64,000 nucleotides of DNA from [Synechococcus] sp. NIES-970 (GTDB lineage Bacteria; Cyanobacteriota; Cyanobacteriia; Cyanobacteriales; MRBY01), in contig AP017961.1 in the NCBI GenBank assembly GCA_002356215.1, positions 1 to 64,000 on the forward strand. Direction: 5' to 3'. Under the pieces are notes generated by a model. The model was not told the origin of the DNA. It saw only the letters and a program-made list of their open reading frames with translations, and ran no database searches. Shown here piece by piece: positions 34,759-42,824 of the stretch; the stretch's first letter is position 1; each line of letters starts with the position of its first letter. The translations under genes and the position numbers were made by a program.

Positions 34759-34904
34759 AAGCTTTATGTGATAAAGCTTCTAAGCCGTAAACAAACATAT
34801 AAAAATAGACAAAAAGGAATTAAAGCTTACGATAATCTGAGCCTAAAATCCCTGAAAACATTACTCTGCATGACTTTCAGGGATTCTAATAAGCTTACGA
34901 TAAT
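34759..34904. repeat. Hairpins and short direct repeats in an intergenic region
   Basis: A 9-bp perfect hairpin AAGCTTTAT/ATAAAGCTT lies at 34759-34779. Direct repeats of AAGCTTACGATAAT lie at 34823-34836 and 34891-34904, and between them a 10-bp inverted repeat (ATCCCTGAAA at 34848-34857, TTTCAGGGAT at 34875-34884). The arrangement is reminiscent of a small non-autonomous element or a terminator cluster between the EAL gene and the convergent glutaredoxin-type gene. Open frames over it lack support. Confidence 0.5.
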
Positions 34905-34951
34905 GCGGGTTAAAGCATTCTTACCCAAAAAGGCGATCGCCAATGAATGGA

Positions 34952-35782
34952 CTATTGCATAGATCGAATTTGGGTGATCGCTGCTTCCCGGGATAAAGAA
35001 GTCGATTGTGTCTCCACCGGGCGAGCGCTCACGGTCGAAAAAATTAGCGTTGCCCCCATGAGCGCCATGATGGCATTCTCCGCAAAGCTAACAATTCCCA
35101 GGGGTGCTTTAGAATTCCCGCCAACGCAGGCACAATTTAAGGCAATTTTGTCAACGTAAACAGCCTTAAAAACCGATACCGCACCGCTGACCCCAATCGC
35201 CAAAGAGCTAATCCCAGTTGCCAAGGGAGCAATGCCAGAAAGAAAACCTAAGCCAATTAGTAATTCTGCAAAAGGATAAGTTTTAGCGTAGGGTTTGAAT
35301 TTCTGCGTCACCAAATCATATTTGGCAAAACTCTCGGCGAAGGCATCGATATCCATCAGTTTCAACGAGGCCAACATCGATAACGAAACCCCCATAAAAC
35401 CAGAAATGCCAAGGGATGCCGCTGTGGCAATTAAACCAGCTGTTGAAAATAACGCCACCACAGGTGTGTAAGAATAGTCGGCTTTGTCTGGCTCCAGATT
35501 GAAATACTCTGCCAAGTCACTATAGCCACCAATGCGATCATCACCAAAGAAAATTTGTGGTGTTGTCGGCACATTGTGCTGCGCTTTAAAATCTGCAACT
35601 TCCGCCGCTGTCGTTAATTTTATGTCTTCAAATTCGATGCCATGTTCACCTAAAAGAGCGATCGCCCGTAATCCCCAAGGACATTCATGTTCTGGGGTAG
35701 ACATCCGATAGAGCCGAACAGCTTCAGGTAATGGATGAGTATTACCACCATCGCTGGTTGTGGTTTGTGCTGTTGTAGTCAT
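34952..35782 (-). CDS. Glutaredoxin-like domain fused to a MauE/DoxX-like membrane domain
   Basis: A 276-residue protein. Residues 15-95 form a glutaredoxin fold (AVRLYRMSTPEHECPWGLRA, then FKAQHNVPTTPQIFFGDDRI), with one Cys in the ECPW motif, so a monothiol mechanism. Residues 105-270 are a four-helix membrane domain of the MauE/DoxX kind, with a C-A-C-V-G-G motif near the end. AAGGAGATAAAACTA precedes the ATG at 35782. It is divergent from a MerR-type regulator and its promoter has the stretched spacer that MerR proteins act on. A role in thiol or metal homeostasis is likely. Confidence 0.85.
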   Translation of the reverse strand: MTTTAQTTTSDGGNTHPLPEAVRLYRMSTPEHECPWGLRAIALLGEHGIEFEDIKLTTAAEVADFKAQHNVPTTPQIFFGDDRIGGYSDLAEYFNLEPDKADYSYTPVVALFSTAGLIATAASLGISGFMGVSLSMLASLKLMDIDAFAESFAKYDLVTQKFKPYAKTYPFAELLIGLGFLSGIAPLATGISSLAIGVSGAVSVFKAVYVDKIALNCACVGGNSKAPLGIVSFAENAIMALMGATLIFSTVSARPVETQSTSLSREAAITQIRSMQ

Positions 35783-35829
35783 TAGTTTTATCTCCTTCGA
35801 TTTGAAAGCTGCGGACATTTCATGACTCA

Positions 35830-35861
35830 AGCCTAAACCCTCTACTGGACTATAGAGTCAA
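35830..35861 (-). promoter_or_regulatory. MerR-type promoter of the glutaredoxin-membrane gene
   Basis: Reading leftward, TTGACT (35861-35856) and TAGGCT (35835-35830) are separated by 20 bases, longer than the usual 17. The spacer region holds the dyad CTCTA-N8-TAGAG (35840-35857). Long spacers with a central dyad are the signature of MerR-activated promoters. Confidence 0.7.
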
Positions 35862-35899
35862 GGGCAGAAGGCAGTTATTTTTCCGAAAAAACACCCCTC

Positions 35900-35931
35900 T
35901 TGACCTTCTAGTTAGCTATAAGGTTTAAGAT
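35900..35931 (+). promoter_or_regulatory. MerR-type promoter of the merR-like gene
   Basis: TTGACC at 35900-35905 and TAAGAT at 35926-35931 are 20 bases apart, with a dyad ACCTT-N12-AAGGT at 35903-35924 between them. It lies 30 bases before the regulator gene. Together with the leftward promoter it makes a symmetrical divergent control region. Confidence 0.7.
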
Positions 35932-35961
35932 CAAATCAAAAAGAAGGTACTGGTAATCGCC

Positions 35962-36411
35962 ATGATTGCGGATTTAAAAATTGGTGACGTAGCAAAGCAA
36001 ACACAGGTAGCAGTAGGTGCACTGCGCTACTACGAAGATCAAGGACTGATACATTCAGAGCGGGGGGATAATGGCTACCGTTACTACTCACCAGACATTG
36101 TGCAGCAGGTACTATTCATTAAAAAGGCTCAATCCCTCGGTTTATCCCTGGGGGATATTCGAGAAATTCTGATGGTACATCGCCGTGGCGATTTGCCTTG
36201 TGAATTTGTCCAGCACCTATTGCAAGAAAAGATTCAGCAGCTTGAGGCAAAAATTCAAGAGATGATCCTTTTCAAAACTGAGCTAGAGGCTTATCGCGAC
36301 CGTTGGAGCAGTGATCAGATTCGTCCCCAACCGGAAGATATTTGTCCTTTGATTGACATGGTTCCTCTAACGCAGGTATCTGACCGAAAAATAGGTGTAA
36401 CAAGAATGTGA
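35962..36411 (+). CDS. MerR family transcriptional regulator
   Basis: A 149-residue regulator. The N-terminal winged helix is LKIGDVAKQTQVAVGALRYY, then EDQGLIHSERGDNGYRYYSP; the dimerisation helix follows (LLQEKIQQLEAKIQEMILFK). Two cysteines (LPCEFV and DICPLID) near the effector site suggest a metal or thiol-reactive ligand. It is divergent from the glutaredoxin-membrane gene and should control both promoters. The exact effector (copper, zinc, mercury or oxidant) cannot be decided. Confidence 0.9.
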   Translation: MIADLKIGDVAKQTQVAVGALRYYEDQGLIHSERGDNGYRYYSPDIVQQVLFIKKAQSLGLSLGDIREILMVHRRGDLPCEFVQHLLQEKIQQLEAKIQEMILFKTELEAYRDRWSSDQIRPQPEDICPLIDMVPLTQVSDRKIGVTRM

Positions 36412-36544
36412 CATTGTATTTTTCGGGTAACTGATGAGGTGCTTGGGGTTATGGATCGCTTCGATGATGCTCCCACTCTGTTGGCGATCGCCTATGGTGT
36501 TTGACAGATACCCTCACAAAGGACAGTAGGTAGCTTAGGCCCAA

Positions 36545-37921
36545 CTAGGTATTGTGATTTTCTAGAATGGTTTTCCTGCGAGGTAAGGGTAAGTGAAGAG
36601 TAAATGTACTGCCTTGGCCAGAGCGACTGATGAGGTGGATATCGCCTTGGTGGGCGCGGGCGATCGCCTGGGCAATGGCAAGACCTAAACCTGTACCTCC
36701 GGTGTGGATTGCACGGTCTGCATGCACCCGATAAAAACGATCAAAAATATATTTCTGGTCTGCAAGGGGAATACCAACACCTGTGTCCGTAACTTCTACT
36801 AAAATTTCTCGGCTTTGACGTCTGAGAGTGAGGGTAATTTTGCCCCCTGTGGGGGTGTACTGAATAGCATTGGCAATTAAATTGGCGAGGAGTCGATATA
36901 ATTGCTCTTCGTTGCCAAGGATTTCAAAGGGGTCATTTGGAGGGATCTCAGCAAGGAGGGTGAGATTGGCGGCGATCGCCATTGCAGAGAATTCCTCGAT
37001 CAAGTCTGTTGCGATGATCGCCAAGGAGCAGGGTTGCTGAAGCGGCATCGGCTCTAAATCCAGGCGCGACAACAGCAATAGATCCTGTACCAAATGGGCA
37101 AGACGATTATTTTGACGCTCGATAATTTTTAAAGTTTGACGACTGTCTGCCTCCGTCAGTTGTGGTTCCCCAAGGGTAAAGTCAATGGTCGAACGAATCA
37201 CCGTCAGCGGAGTGCGGAGTTCATGGGCGGCGTCGGCGGTAAATTGTTGAATCTGCAGATAGCCGCGGTAGGCAGGAGCCATCGCTAAATTAGATAGCCA
37301 CCAACTGGCGGCAAGGGCTAAAACCATGACAGTGGGTAGCCCCAGGACTAATTGCCAACGGAGGTGGTGCAGAACCGTTTCATATTCGACGAGCGAGCGC
37401 CCCACTTGGATATAGCCCCAAGGACGCTGGTCATTGGTTTTAAGAGATAGGGTAATTTCGCGGTAGGCAATTCCGTCAGTGTCTATGCGAGTTTGGATCT
37501 GTTCTAATAAGGGCAAATCAAGACTTTGTCTATAATCGGGCACTTGACCCACGGTGGCCAATGATTCACCCGTAAGGGCGATAAATCGCACGTAATAATT
37601 TTCCTGCTCCACCATCCCCACGATGTGGCGTTGCCCACTGGCAATGGCTGTGTCACATGACTGGCTCGTCACACACACCATACCCGGTAAAAAATGTTCC
37701 ACCACAGGTTCTACCTGTCCCACTTCTGCCAAAGCGGGTTCAATGCCGTCATGGAGAGTCCCGGCAATAGTCACTAATTTCCGGTTTAGAGACTGCCACT
37801 GGTCATGGGCGATCGCCCGATAGAATCCCAGCCCAAACACTAGCAAAATTAATCCCGTCGTCCCGGCATACAATGCTGCTAACCGTTGTTGTGTCCGTAA
37901 AAAAGCAAGATTATTTTTCAT
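36545..37921 (-). CDS. rppB: Sensor histidine kinase, RppB type
   Basis: A 458-residue membrane kinase. It starts MKNNLAFLRTQQRLAALYAG, with transmembrane helix 1 and a periplasmic domain with two cysteines (VCVTSQSCDTA), then helix 2 near residue 200, HisKA (FTADAAHELRTPLTVIRSTI, His phosphorylated) and the HATPase boxes (LIANAIQYTP, DTGVGIPLAD, GTGLGLAIAQ). The sequence resembles RppB/NrsS of Synechocystis. The ATG at 37921 overlaps the end of the rppA remnant, so the two were one operon. Its regulator partner is damaged, which may leave the kinase without an output. Confidence 0.9.
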   Translation of the reverse strand: MKNNLAFLRTQQRLAALYAGTTGLILLVFGLGFYRAIAHDQWQSLNRKLVTIAGTLHDGIEPALAEVGQVEPVVEHFLPGMVCVTSQSCDTAIASGQRHIVGMVEQENYYVRFIALTGESLATVGQVPDYRQSLDLPLLEQIQTRIDTDGIAYREITLSLKTNDQRPWGYIQVGRSLVEYETVLHHLRWQLVLGLPTVMVLALAASWWLSNLAMAPAYRGYLQIQQFTADAAHELRTPLTVIRSTIDFTLGEPQLTEADSRQTLKIIERQNNRLAHLVQDLLLLSRLDLEPMPLQQPCSLAIIATDLIEEFSAMAIAANLTLLAEIPPNDPFEILGNEEQLYRLLANLIANAIQYTPTGGKITLTLRRQSREILVEVTDTGVGIPLADQKYIFDRFYRVHADRAIHTGGTGLGLAIAQAIARAHQGDIHLISRSGQGSTFTLHLPLPRRKTILENHNT

Positions 37922-38482
37922 CGAACACTGTTCCCAGCGCCAAGCGATAGCCCAACCCATGCACCGTTTCGATGAGATCATCTGCCCCACAGGTTGCTAA
38001 TTTACGCCGCAGCAAACGCATTTGCGCTGACACCACATTACTTTTTAAGTCAGCATTCATCGACCATCATAGTCGAGGGTCAGACGACCCAAGGTTAAAC
38101 GCCGTGATTGGAGCTGAGGCGATCGCCGCTGCAAAGCCCTCAGCCGTGCCAACAATTCTGCATTACTAAAAGGCTTTACTAAATAATCATCCGCTCCAGC
38201 ATCCAGGCCCTGCACGCGATCTTCTACCCGATCCTTTGCCGTCAACATCAACACTGGCAAAGTATAGTTTGTTTCCCGTAGCCGCTGACAAAGCTCTAAC
38301 CCCGACAACTTCGGCAAGAGCCAATCCACCACCAGCATCGTATATTGTGCCCAGGGACTTTGCAGATAATCCCATGCCGCCTCGCCATCCCTTGCCCAAT
38401 CCACAATATATTTTTCCCGCATTAGGGTGCGCTCAATGATTGCCCCTAAATCTGGCTCATCTTCTACCAATAAAATTCTCAT
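37911..38482 (-). pseudogene. rppA: Response regulator, RppA type, with internal deletion
   Basis: The receiver domain is intact (MRILLVEDEPDLGAIIERTL; phospho-Asp in LVVDWLLPKL; Lys in LVKPF), followed by the linker RRLTLGRLTLDYDG and then a stop at 38057. The end of the winged-helix domain is found in another frame: KSNVVSAQMRLLRRKLATCG, then DDLIETVHGLGYRLALG and a stop at 37911. About 50 residues of the DNA-binding domain are missing between them. As it stands the gene can make only a 141-residue free receiver. The stop overlaps the rppB start. Confidence 0.85.
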
Positions 38483-38567
38483 TGCCCTCGTTTCCACAAA
38501 ATTTCATTGCCATTTCATTTTTGCCCACTACTATCAAGACCATCATCACAAATTTAATCGAGATCCC

Positions 38568-38945
38568 ATGCGCAAATACATCCTTGCTCTCTTCACTTCC
38601 TTAGCTATTCTCCCCACGATCACACCAGCGGCGATCGCCCAGTCGACCCATGGCAATATGCACCATACTGAACCCATGGGTCCCATGGAAACGATGGATC
38701 ATAGCGAGCATATGGAAAATATGAACCATTCTGAACATATGGAGTCCATGGGAGAAATGAACCACCCAGAACATATGGAAGGCATGAACCATGATGAGCA
38801 TCTGGAACATTCCCCAAAAGCAAATCCCGATTGCAGTCATCACACTATTAATGAACCCACCAGCAACATGAGCAATACTGATCTCGTTGTCCATGCTGGT
38901 CATGAACATGGTCGCCGTAAAACCCCTCCTGCAAACAATGGATAA
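38568..38945 (+). CDS. Secreted Met/His-rich copper-binding protein
   Basis: A 125-residue protein with a signal peptide (YILALFTSLAILPTITPAAI, then AQS) and a mature part of repeated Met-Asp/Asn-His-x-Glu-His-Met units (DHSEHMENM, NHSEHMESM, NHPEHMEGM, NHDEHLEH). Such Met/His repeats bind copper in the periplasm. It is divergent from the rppA-rppB pair and leads the copper block, so it is probably a copper chaperone or sponge, comparable in role to CopM or CopK. The ATG at 38568 gives the signal peptide. Confidence 0.85.
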   Translation: MRKYILALFTSLAILPTITPAAIAQSTHGNMHHTEPMGPMETMDHSEHMENMNHSEHMESMGEMNHPEHMEGMNHDEHLEHSPKANPDCSHHTINEPTSNMSNTDLVVHAGHEHGRRKTPPANNG

Positions 38946-39046
38946 CGCGATTCATTCGTTCAGGCTAAATCAGGTGGGGGTGATTAGCCCCTACCTGATT
39001 TAGCTCCCACTGTTCCCCTGGTATTTAAGAGATCTAGCCCAAGACC

Positions 39047-39346
39047 ATGCGTTTTTTTAATCAGTCTTATATTCGCTATATTCACTATGCTCTTGTGCCT
39101 ATTATTCTCCTGCCTTTCCTCCTGACTCTGATTACAGGCTCCCTCTTTCAAGTTGCTGTTTTAACCGATAAAGTTGATCAGTATATTTGGCTGCTGGACT
39201 TGCATCGAGGCACGTTTGGCAATGTTAATCTTGATTTTATTTATCCATTTCTAAATGCTTTTGGTCTGTTTTTTATGGTTGTCACAGGCTTTATTTTGTG
39301 GCTTTTAAAATTCTTAAAAATGGTCCAAAAAAGAACAACAATCTGA
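39047..39346 (+). CDS. PepSY-like transmembrane protein
   Basis: A 99-residue protein with two membrane helices (HYALVPIILLPFLLTLITGS; FGLFFMVVTGFILWLL) joined by a loop with LLDLHRGTFGN. Short PepSY-associated membrane proteins with H-x-x-L-V-P and LLDLHRG motifs are common in cyanobacterial copper gene groups. It sits between the Met/His-rich protein and the multicopper oxidase, co-directional with both. Confidence 0.75.
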   Translation: MRFFNQSYIRYIHYALVPIILLPFLLTLITGSLFQVAVLTDKVDQYIWLLDLHRGTFGNVNLDFIYPFLNAFGLFFMVVTGFILWLLKFLKMVQKRTTI

Positions 39347-39423
39347 ACTTTTAATCTAAGTAAATCAAAAAATAATTAGTAAAAATTGACCACGATTAAC
39401 CCCTACGGATAACAGAATCTGTG

Positions 39424-41349
39424 ATGAAGGAACGATATACAGCCATCAGTCGGCGACAACTATTAAAATTAGCGACGGGATTTGGCGTTAGCGTCGGTTT
39501 ACATCCCCTACTCCAGCGATCAGCCCGTGCCACGGGGGTTGCTTCACCGATGTTAGGGGAACTCCTGCCGATAGATCGCTATCCAAATCAGATTGATCTC
39601 AAAGTCTTTCAGGAACAGATCAAGATCGGCGATCGCCAAAGCAATGCCATCACCGTCAACGGCACAGTACCCGGCCCAGTGATTCGCCTTAAAGAAGGAC
39701 AAATCGCCAAAATTAACGTGAGTAATGAACTCGATAGTGAAACATCAATCCATTGGCATGGGTTAATTTTGCCCGCCACCATGGATGGTGTCCCGGGCAT
39801 TAGCTTTAACGGTATCAAACCCAAAACCACCTTTAGCTATGAATTTCCCGTCAATCAAAACGGCACTTATTGGTATCACAGCCACAGTGGCTTACAGGAA
39901 CAACAGGGGCATTTTGGTGCCTTAATTATCGATTCTCTTCAGCCAGAACCCTTTAGCTATAACCGCGATTACGTCGTGATGCTCTCGGACTGGACAGAGG
40001 AAGATCCTCACCAAGTTCTGAGTAATCTGAAGAAAGTCAGCACTTTTTATAACTACCAACAACGCACGATCGCCCATTTTAGCGAAGATGCTGACTGGGC
40101 AAGAATGCGCATGGACCCCACCGACATCGCCGATGTGACGGGAGCAACCTATACCTACTTGATGAATGGCATGGCGCCAGCGAATAACTGGACGGCGTTA
40201 TTTAAACAGGGGGAAAAAGTCCGTCTGCGATTTATCAATGCCTCCGCCATGACCTATTTCGATGTGCGAATTCCAGGGCTAAAAATGACCGTCGTGCAGG
40301 CTGATGGTCAAAATGTTCAACCTGTGTCCGTAGATGAATTTCGGATTGCGGTGGCAGAAACCTATGATGTGATCGTCGAGCCCGAGGAAAGCAAACCCTA
40401 CAGCATTTTTGCGGAAACAATGGATCGAAGTGGCTATGCCCGGGGGACTTTATCGCCTCAAATGGGTTTGGTTGCGGCAATCCCTCCCTTAAGAACTCGC
40501 CCCCTCCGCACGATGGCAGACATGGGCATGGATCATGGTTCCCACGGTGACCATGGGGGACATGGCCCGAAACAGCAAGACAAACCCATTGATCATAAAT
40601 CCCCGCAGATGGATCATGGGGGCCATGGGATGCAGGCCATGCCAAATGCAAATCATGCTGAACATAACATGTCTGAGATGAATTCATCCCCAGCGATGGA
40701 CCACTCCGGTCATGATATGCACAACATGGATACAGCCCCAGCAATGGATCATTCTGGACATGATATGCGCCAGATGGATGATGGGGGGGCTGATTTGGGT
40801 GAGGCAGTGCCCCATGGCCCAGATCACCATGGGGTCGGTAATGCAGGTGTGCCAATGATGGTCAAAAATCGTCTTCATGAGCCGGGAATCGGTTTAGAAA
40901 GTACCCCCGACCATAAAGTCTTGGTCTATACAGATCTGCGTAGTTTAGAACCGGGATCTGATGGGCGATCGCCCGATCGAGAGTTAGAGCTACATCTGAC
41001 GGGCAACATGGAACGATATATGTGGTCTTTTGACGGCAAAAAATATTCTGAATCACCCATTTTGCAGTTCTACTATGGTGAACGTTTGCGCTTAACCTTT
41101 GTCAACGACACGATGATGGAGCATCCGATTCATCTCCATGGCATGTGGATGGAAATTGACAATGGTGCAGGGGCTTATAAACCTCGTAAACATGTCCTCA
41201 ATGTCAAACCTGCCGAAAAATGCTCTGTCGAAGTCAATGTGGATGTGACGGGGAATTGGGCATTCCATTGTCATTTGCTCTATCACATGGAAGCGGGCAT
41301 GATGCGCACCGTGGCAATTGTGGAACGTCCCATGGGAGAACAGTCGTGA
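39424..41349 (+). CDS. copA: Multicopper oxidase, copper resistance CopA
   Basis: A 641-residue periplasmic multicopper oxidase exported by the Tat route: twin arginine in AISRRQLLKLATGFG. The copper ligands are complete: HWHG, WYHSHSG, HPIHLHGMW and HCHLLYHMEAGMM. Between domains 2 and 3 a long Met/His-rich insert (about residues 365-460: MDHGSHGDHGGHG, MDHSGHDMHNMD) would bind further copper. CopA oxidises Cu(I) and sequesters copper. The start is the ATG at 39424 following an in-frame GTG. Its 3' end overlaps copB. Confidence 0.95.
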   Translation: MKERYTAISRRQLLKLATGFGVSVGLHPLLQRSARATGVASPMLGELLPIDRYPNQIDLKVFQEQIKIGDRQSNAITVNGTVPGPVIRLKEGQIAKINVSNELDSETSIHWHGLILPATMDGVPGISFNGIKPKTTFSYEFPVNQNGTYWYHSHSGLQEQQGHFGALIIDSLQPEPFSYNRDYVVMLSDWTEEDPHQVLSNLKKVSTFYNYQQRTIAHFSEDADWARMRMDPTDIADVTGATYTYLMNGMAPANNWTALFKQGEKVRLRFINASAMTYFDVRIPGLKMTVVQADGQNVQPVSVDEFRIAVAETYDVIVEPEESKPYSIFAETMDRSGYARGTLSPQMGLVAAIPPLRTRPLRTMADMGMDHGSHGDHGGHGPKQQDKPIDHKSPQMDHGGHGMQAMPNANHAEHNMSEMNSSPAMDHSGHDMHNMDTAPAMDHSGHDMRQMDDGGADLGEAVPHGPDHHGVGNAGVPMMVKNRLHEPGIGLESTPDHKVLVYTDLRSLEPGSDGRSPDRELELHLTGNMERYMWSFDGKKYSESPILQFYYGERLRLTFVNDTMMEHPIHLHGMWMEIDNGAGAYKPRKHVLNVKPAEKCSVEVNVDVTGNWAFHCHLLYHMEAGMMRTVAIVERPMGEQS

Positions 41350-42182
41350 AGCATTATCTTTTAAACAAAACCCTAGGGGCGATCGCCTGCGGTTTAGGAC
41401 TGCTGCCTATGGCCCCAGCTGCCGCCGAACACAACCCATTACCAGAAACGGCGATCGCCCAACATCGCCACAGCGCCGACCCAGAAATACCAGCAGGATT
41501 TACCCCTCTTCCCGGTGTAGAACCGGAGTATCACGGCGATCAAACCTACGGACTATTGCTCTTTGAACAATTGGAATACCGTAGCCAGCAAGGGGAAAAC
41601 AGCGTCAATTGGGAAATCAACGGCTGGCGTGGGGGAGATTACCAGCGGCTATGGTTAAAATCCGAAGGTGAAATCGGTACAGAAACAGGCGACGGAGAAC
41701 AGGAAACCCAAATTCTATATTCCAAACTCATCACTTCTTTTTGGGAATTCCAAACCGGATTGCGCTATGACTATGAATGGGGAGAAGACAGCAACAAAGA
41801 TCGTTTTTTAGGGGTGGTTGGATTGCAAGGTTTATTACCTTACAAACTGGAGACTGATGCGGCGATTTTCATCAGTGAGGCGGGGGATCTTTCCGCCCGT
41901 TTGAGCCTAGAACGACAATTACTATTAACCCAGAAGCTGATCCTACAGCCAGAACTAGAAGTCAATCTTGCAGCTCAATCCGTAGAAGAATTTGGCATCG
42001 GCTCAGGTTTAAACGATATTACCTTGAGTGCCCGTCTTCGCTATGAAGTTAACCGGAACTTTGCACCCTATGTGGGGCTAGATTGGTCACGAAAATTTGC
42101 TGGATCTGCAGACTATAGTCGAGCAGAAGGTGAAAGTGTAGAAAATTGGTCTATTGCCGGAGGAGTAAGACTTCTATTTTAG
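41346..42182 (+). CDS. copB: Outer membrane copper resistance protein CopB
   Basis: A 278-residue outer membrane protein. A GTG at 41346 overlaps the copA stop (GTGA), and the signal peptide ends near PAAAEH. A short His-containing lead follows (AQHRHSAD), then the CopB barrel: GDQTYGLLLFEQLEYRSQQG, WRGGDYQRLWLKSEGE and LQTG-like strands, ending GGVRLLF with the terminal Phe typical of barrel proteins. It works with CopA in copper tolerance. Confidence 0.92.
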   Translation: MKHYLLNKTLGAIACGLGLLPMAPAAAEHNPLPETAIAQHRHSADPEIPAGFTPLPGVEPEYHGDQTYGLLLFEQLEYRSQQGENSVNWEINGWRGGDYQRLWLKSEGEIGTETGDGEQETQILYSKLITSFWEFQTGLRYDYEWGEDSNKDRFLGVVGLQGLLPYKLETDAAIFISEAGDLSARLSLERQLLLTQKLILQPELEVNLAAQSVEEFGIGSGLNDITLSARLRYEVNRNFAPYVGLDWSRKFAGSADYSRAEGESVENWSIAGGVRLLF

Positions 42183-42231
42183 AGCTCAATTTTTAACAGA
42201 TAATTCTTGATTTTGCCCATAATCAGCTTCT

Positions 42232-42267
42232 TTTGATAACAATATGTCAATTGTTATCAAAGTTTTT
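42232..42267. terminator. Bidirectional intrinsic terminator
   Basis: An 11-bp perfect stem (TTTGATAACAA at 42232-42242, TTGTTATCAAA at 42251-42261) with an eight-base loop, followed by GTTTTTA on the plus strand. It lies after copB and before the 3' end of the convergent small gene, so it can end transcription from both sides. Confidence 0.75.
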
Positions 42268-42282
42268 ACTCATTTTCCATTG

Positions 42283-42480
42283 CTACTGTTCGATTTCAGA
42301 ATAAGGCATCATGACTGAAATCTCCGTCGATGGATTGGTGCTGGTGCATCTCCAGCCCCAGCCCCGCATCATACCGGCGCGACCCATCATTCCATTCATC
42401 AGGAGAAGACCGATGAGTAAAGAAGCAAAAACACCGCCAGCAAATCCAGCTGCAACTAAAGTTAAAACTTTTGTGTCCAT
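42283..42480 (-). CDS. Small Met-rich membrane protein
   Basis: A 65-residue protein with one membrane helix (LTLVAAGFAGGVFASLLIGL) and then a Met-rich segment (MNGMMGRAGMMRGWGWRC) and a tail with further Met. GAAAGAGG lies upstream of the ATG at 42480. Met-rich small membrane proteins near copA/copB are plausible copper-binding accessories, but no family is recognised. Confidence 0.55.
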   Translation of the reverse strand: MDTKVLTLVAAGFAGGVFASLLIGLLLMNGMMGRAGMMRGWGWRCTSTNPSTEISVMMPYSEIEQ

Positions 42481-42824
42481 GGTCAAACCTCTTTCAACAA
42501 GACTTTTAAAGAGAGACTTTCACTGACCTAACACTATGATCATAGATCCAATAGTCAGCTTTCGCCTCTCGGCGAAAGAAAAGGTAAGACAACGCAAAAT
42601 AATGTAGAATTTCCCCCCAAAAAATTATAATGATTTATTCTCAATCTCACGATTATCATACTGAGCATCAAAATCATCCTTTTGAGACGCACTTGAGCAC
42701 CAGTTTCTATTTTAAATTTTCTCGGTTCAAGATAATTGACAATCAACTTGTTTATAATCATTTTTAGAAGATGACCAATTATTTTATGATCCCGTAAATT
42801 CTTATACCTATTCTAAGGCCGAGA
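42481..42824. other. Intergenic, A/T-rich
   Basis: Between the small membrane gene and the 3' end of the kdp operon. No supported gene, repeat or RNA. The minus-strand frame at 42555-42761 lacks a start context and family. Confidence 0.5.

Noticed and set aside
34768-34962. Plus-strand frame of 64 codons
   Set aside because: It runs across the hairpins and repeats, has lysine-rich random composition and no ribosome binding site.
38601-38909. Minus-strand frame opposite the Met/His-rich copper protein
   Set aside because: Antisense of the repetitive ATG/CAT codons; no start context.
40235-40855. Long minus-strand frame opposite copA (206 codons, His/Pro-rich)
   Set aside because: It is the antisense shadow of the Met/His-rich insert of CopA; repeats of CATGG-like codons keep the reverse frame open.
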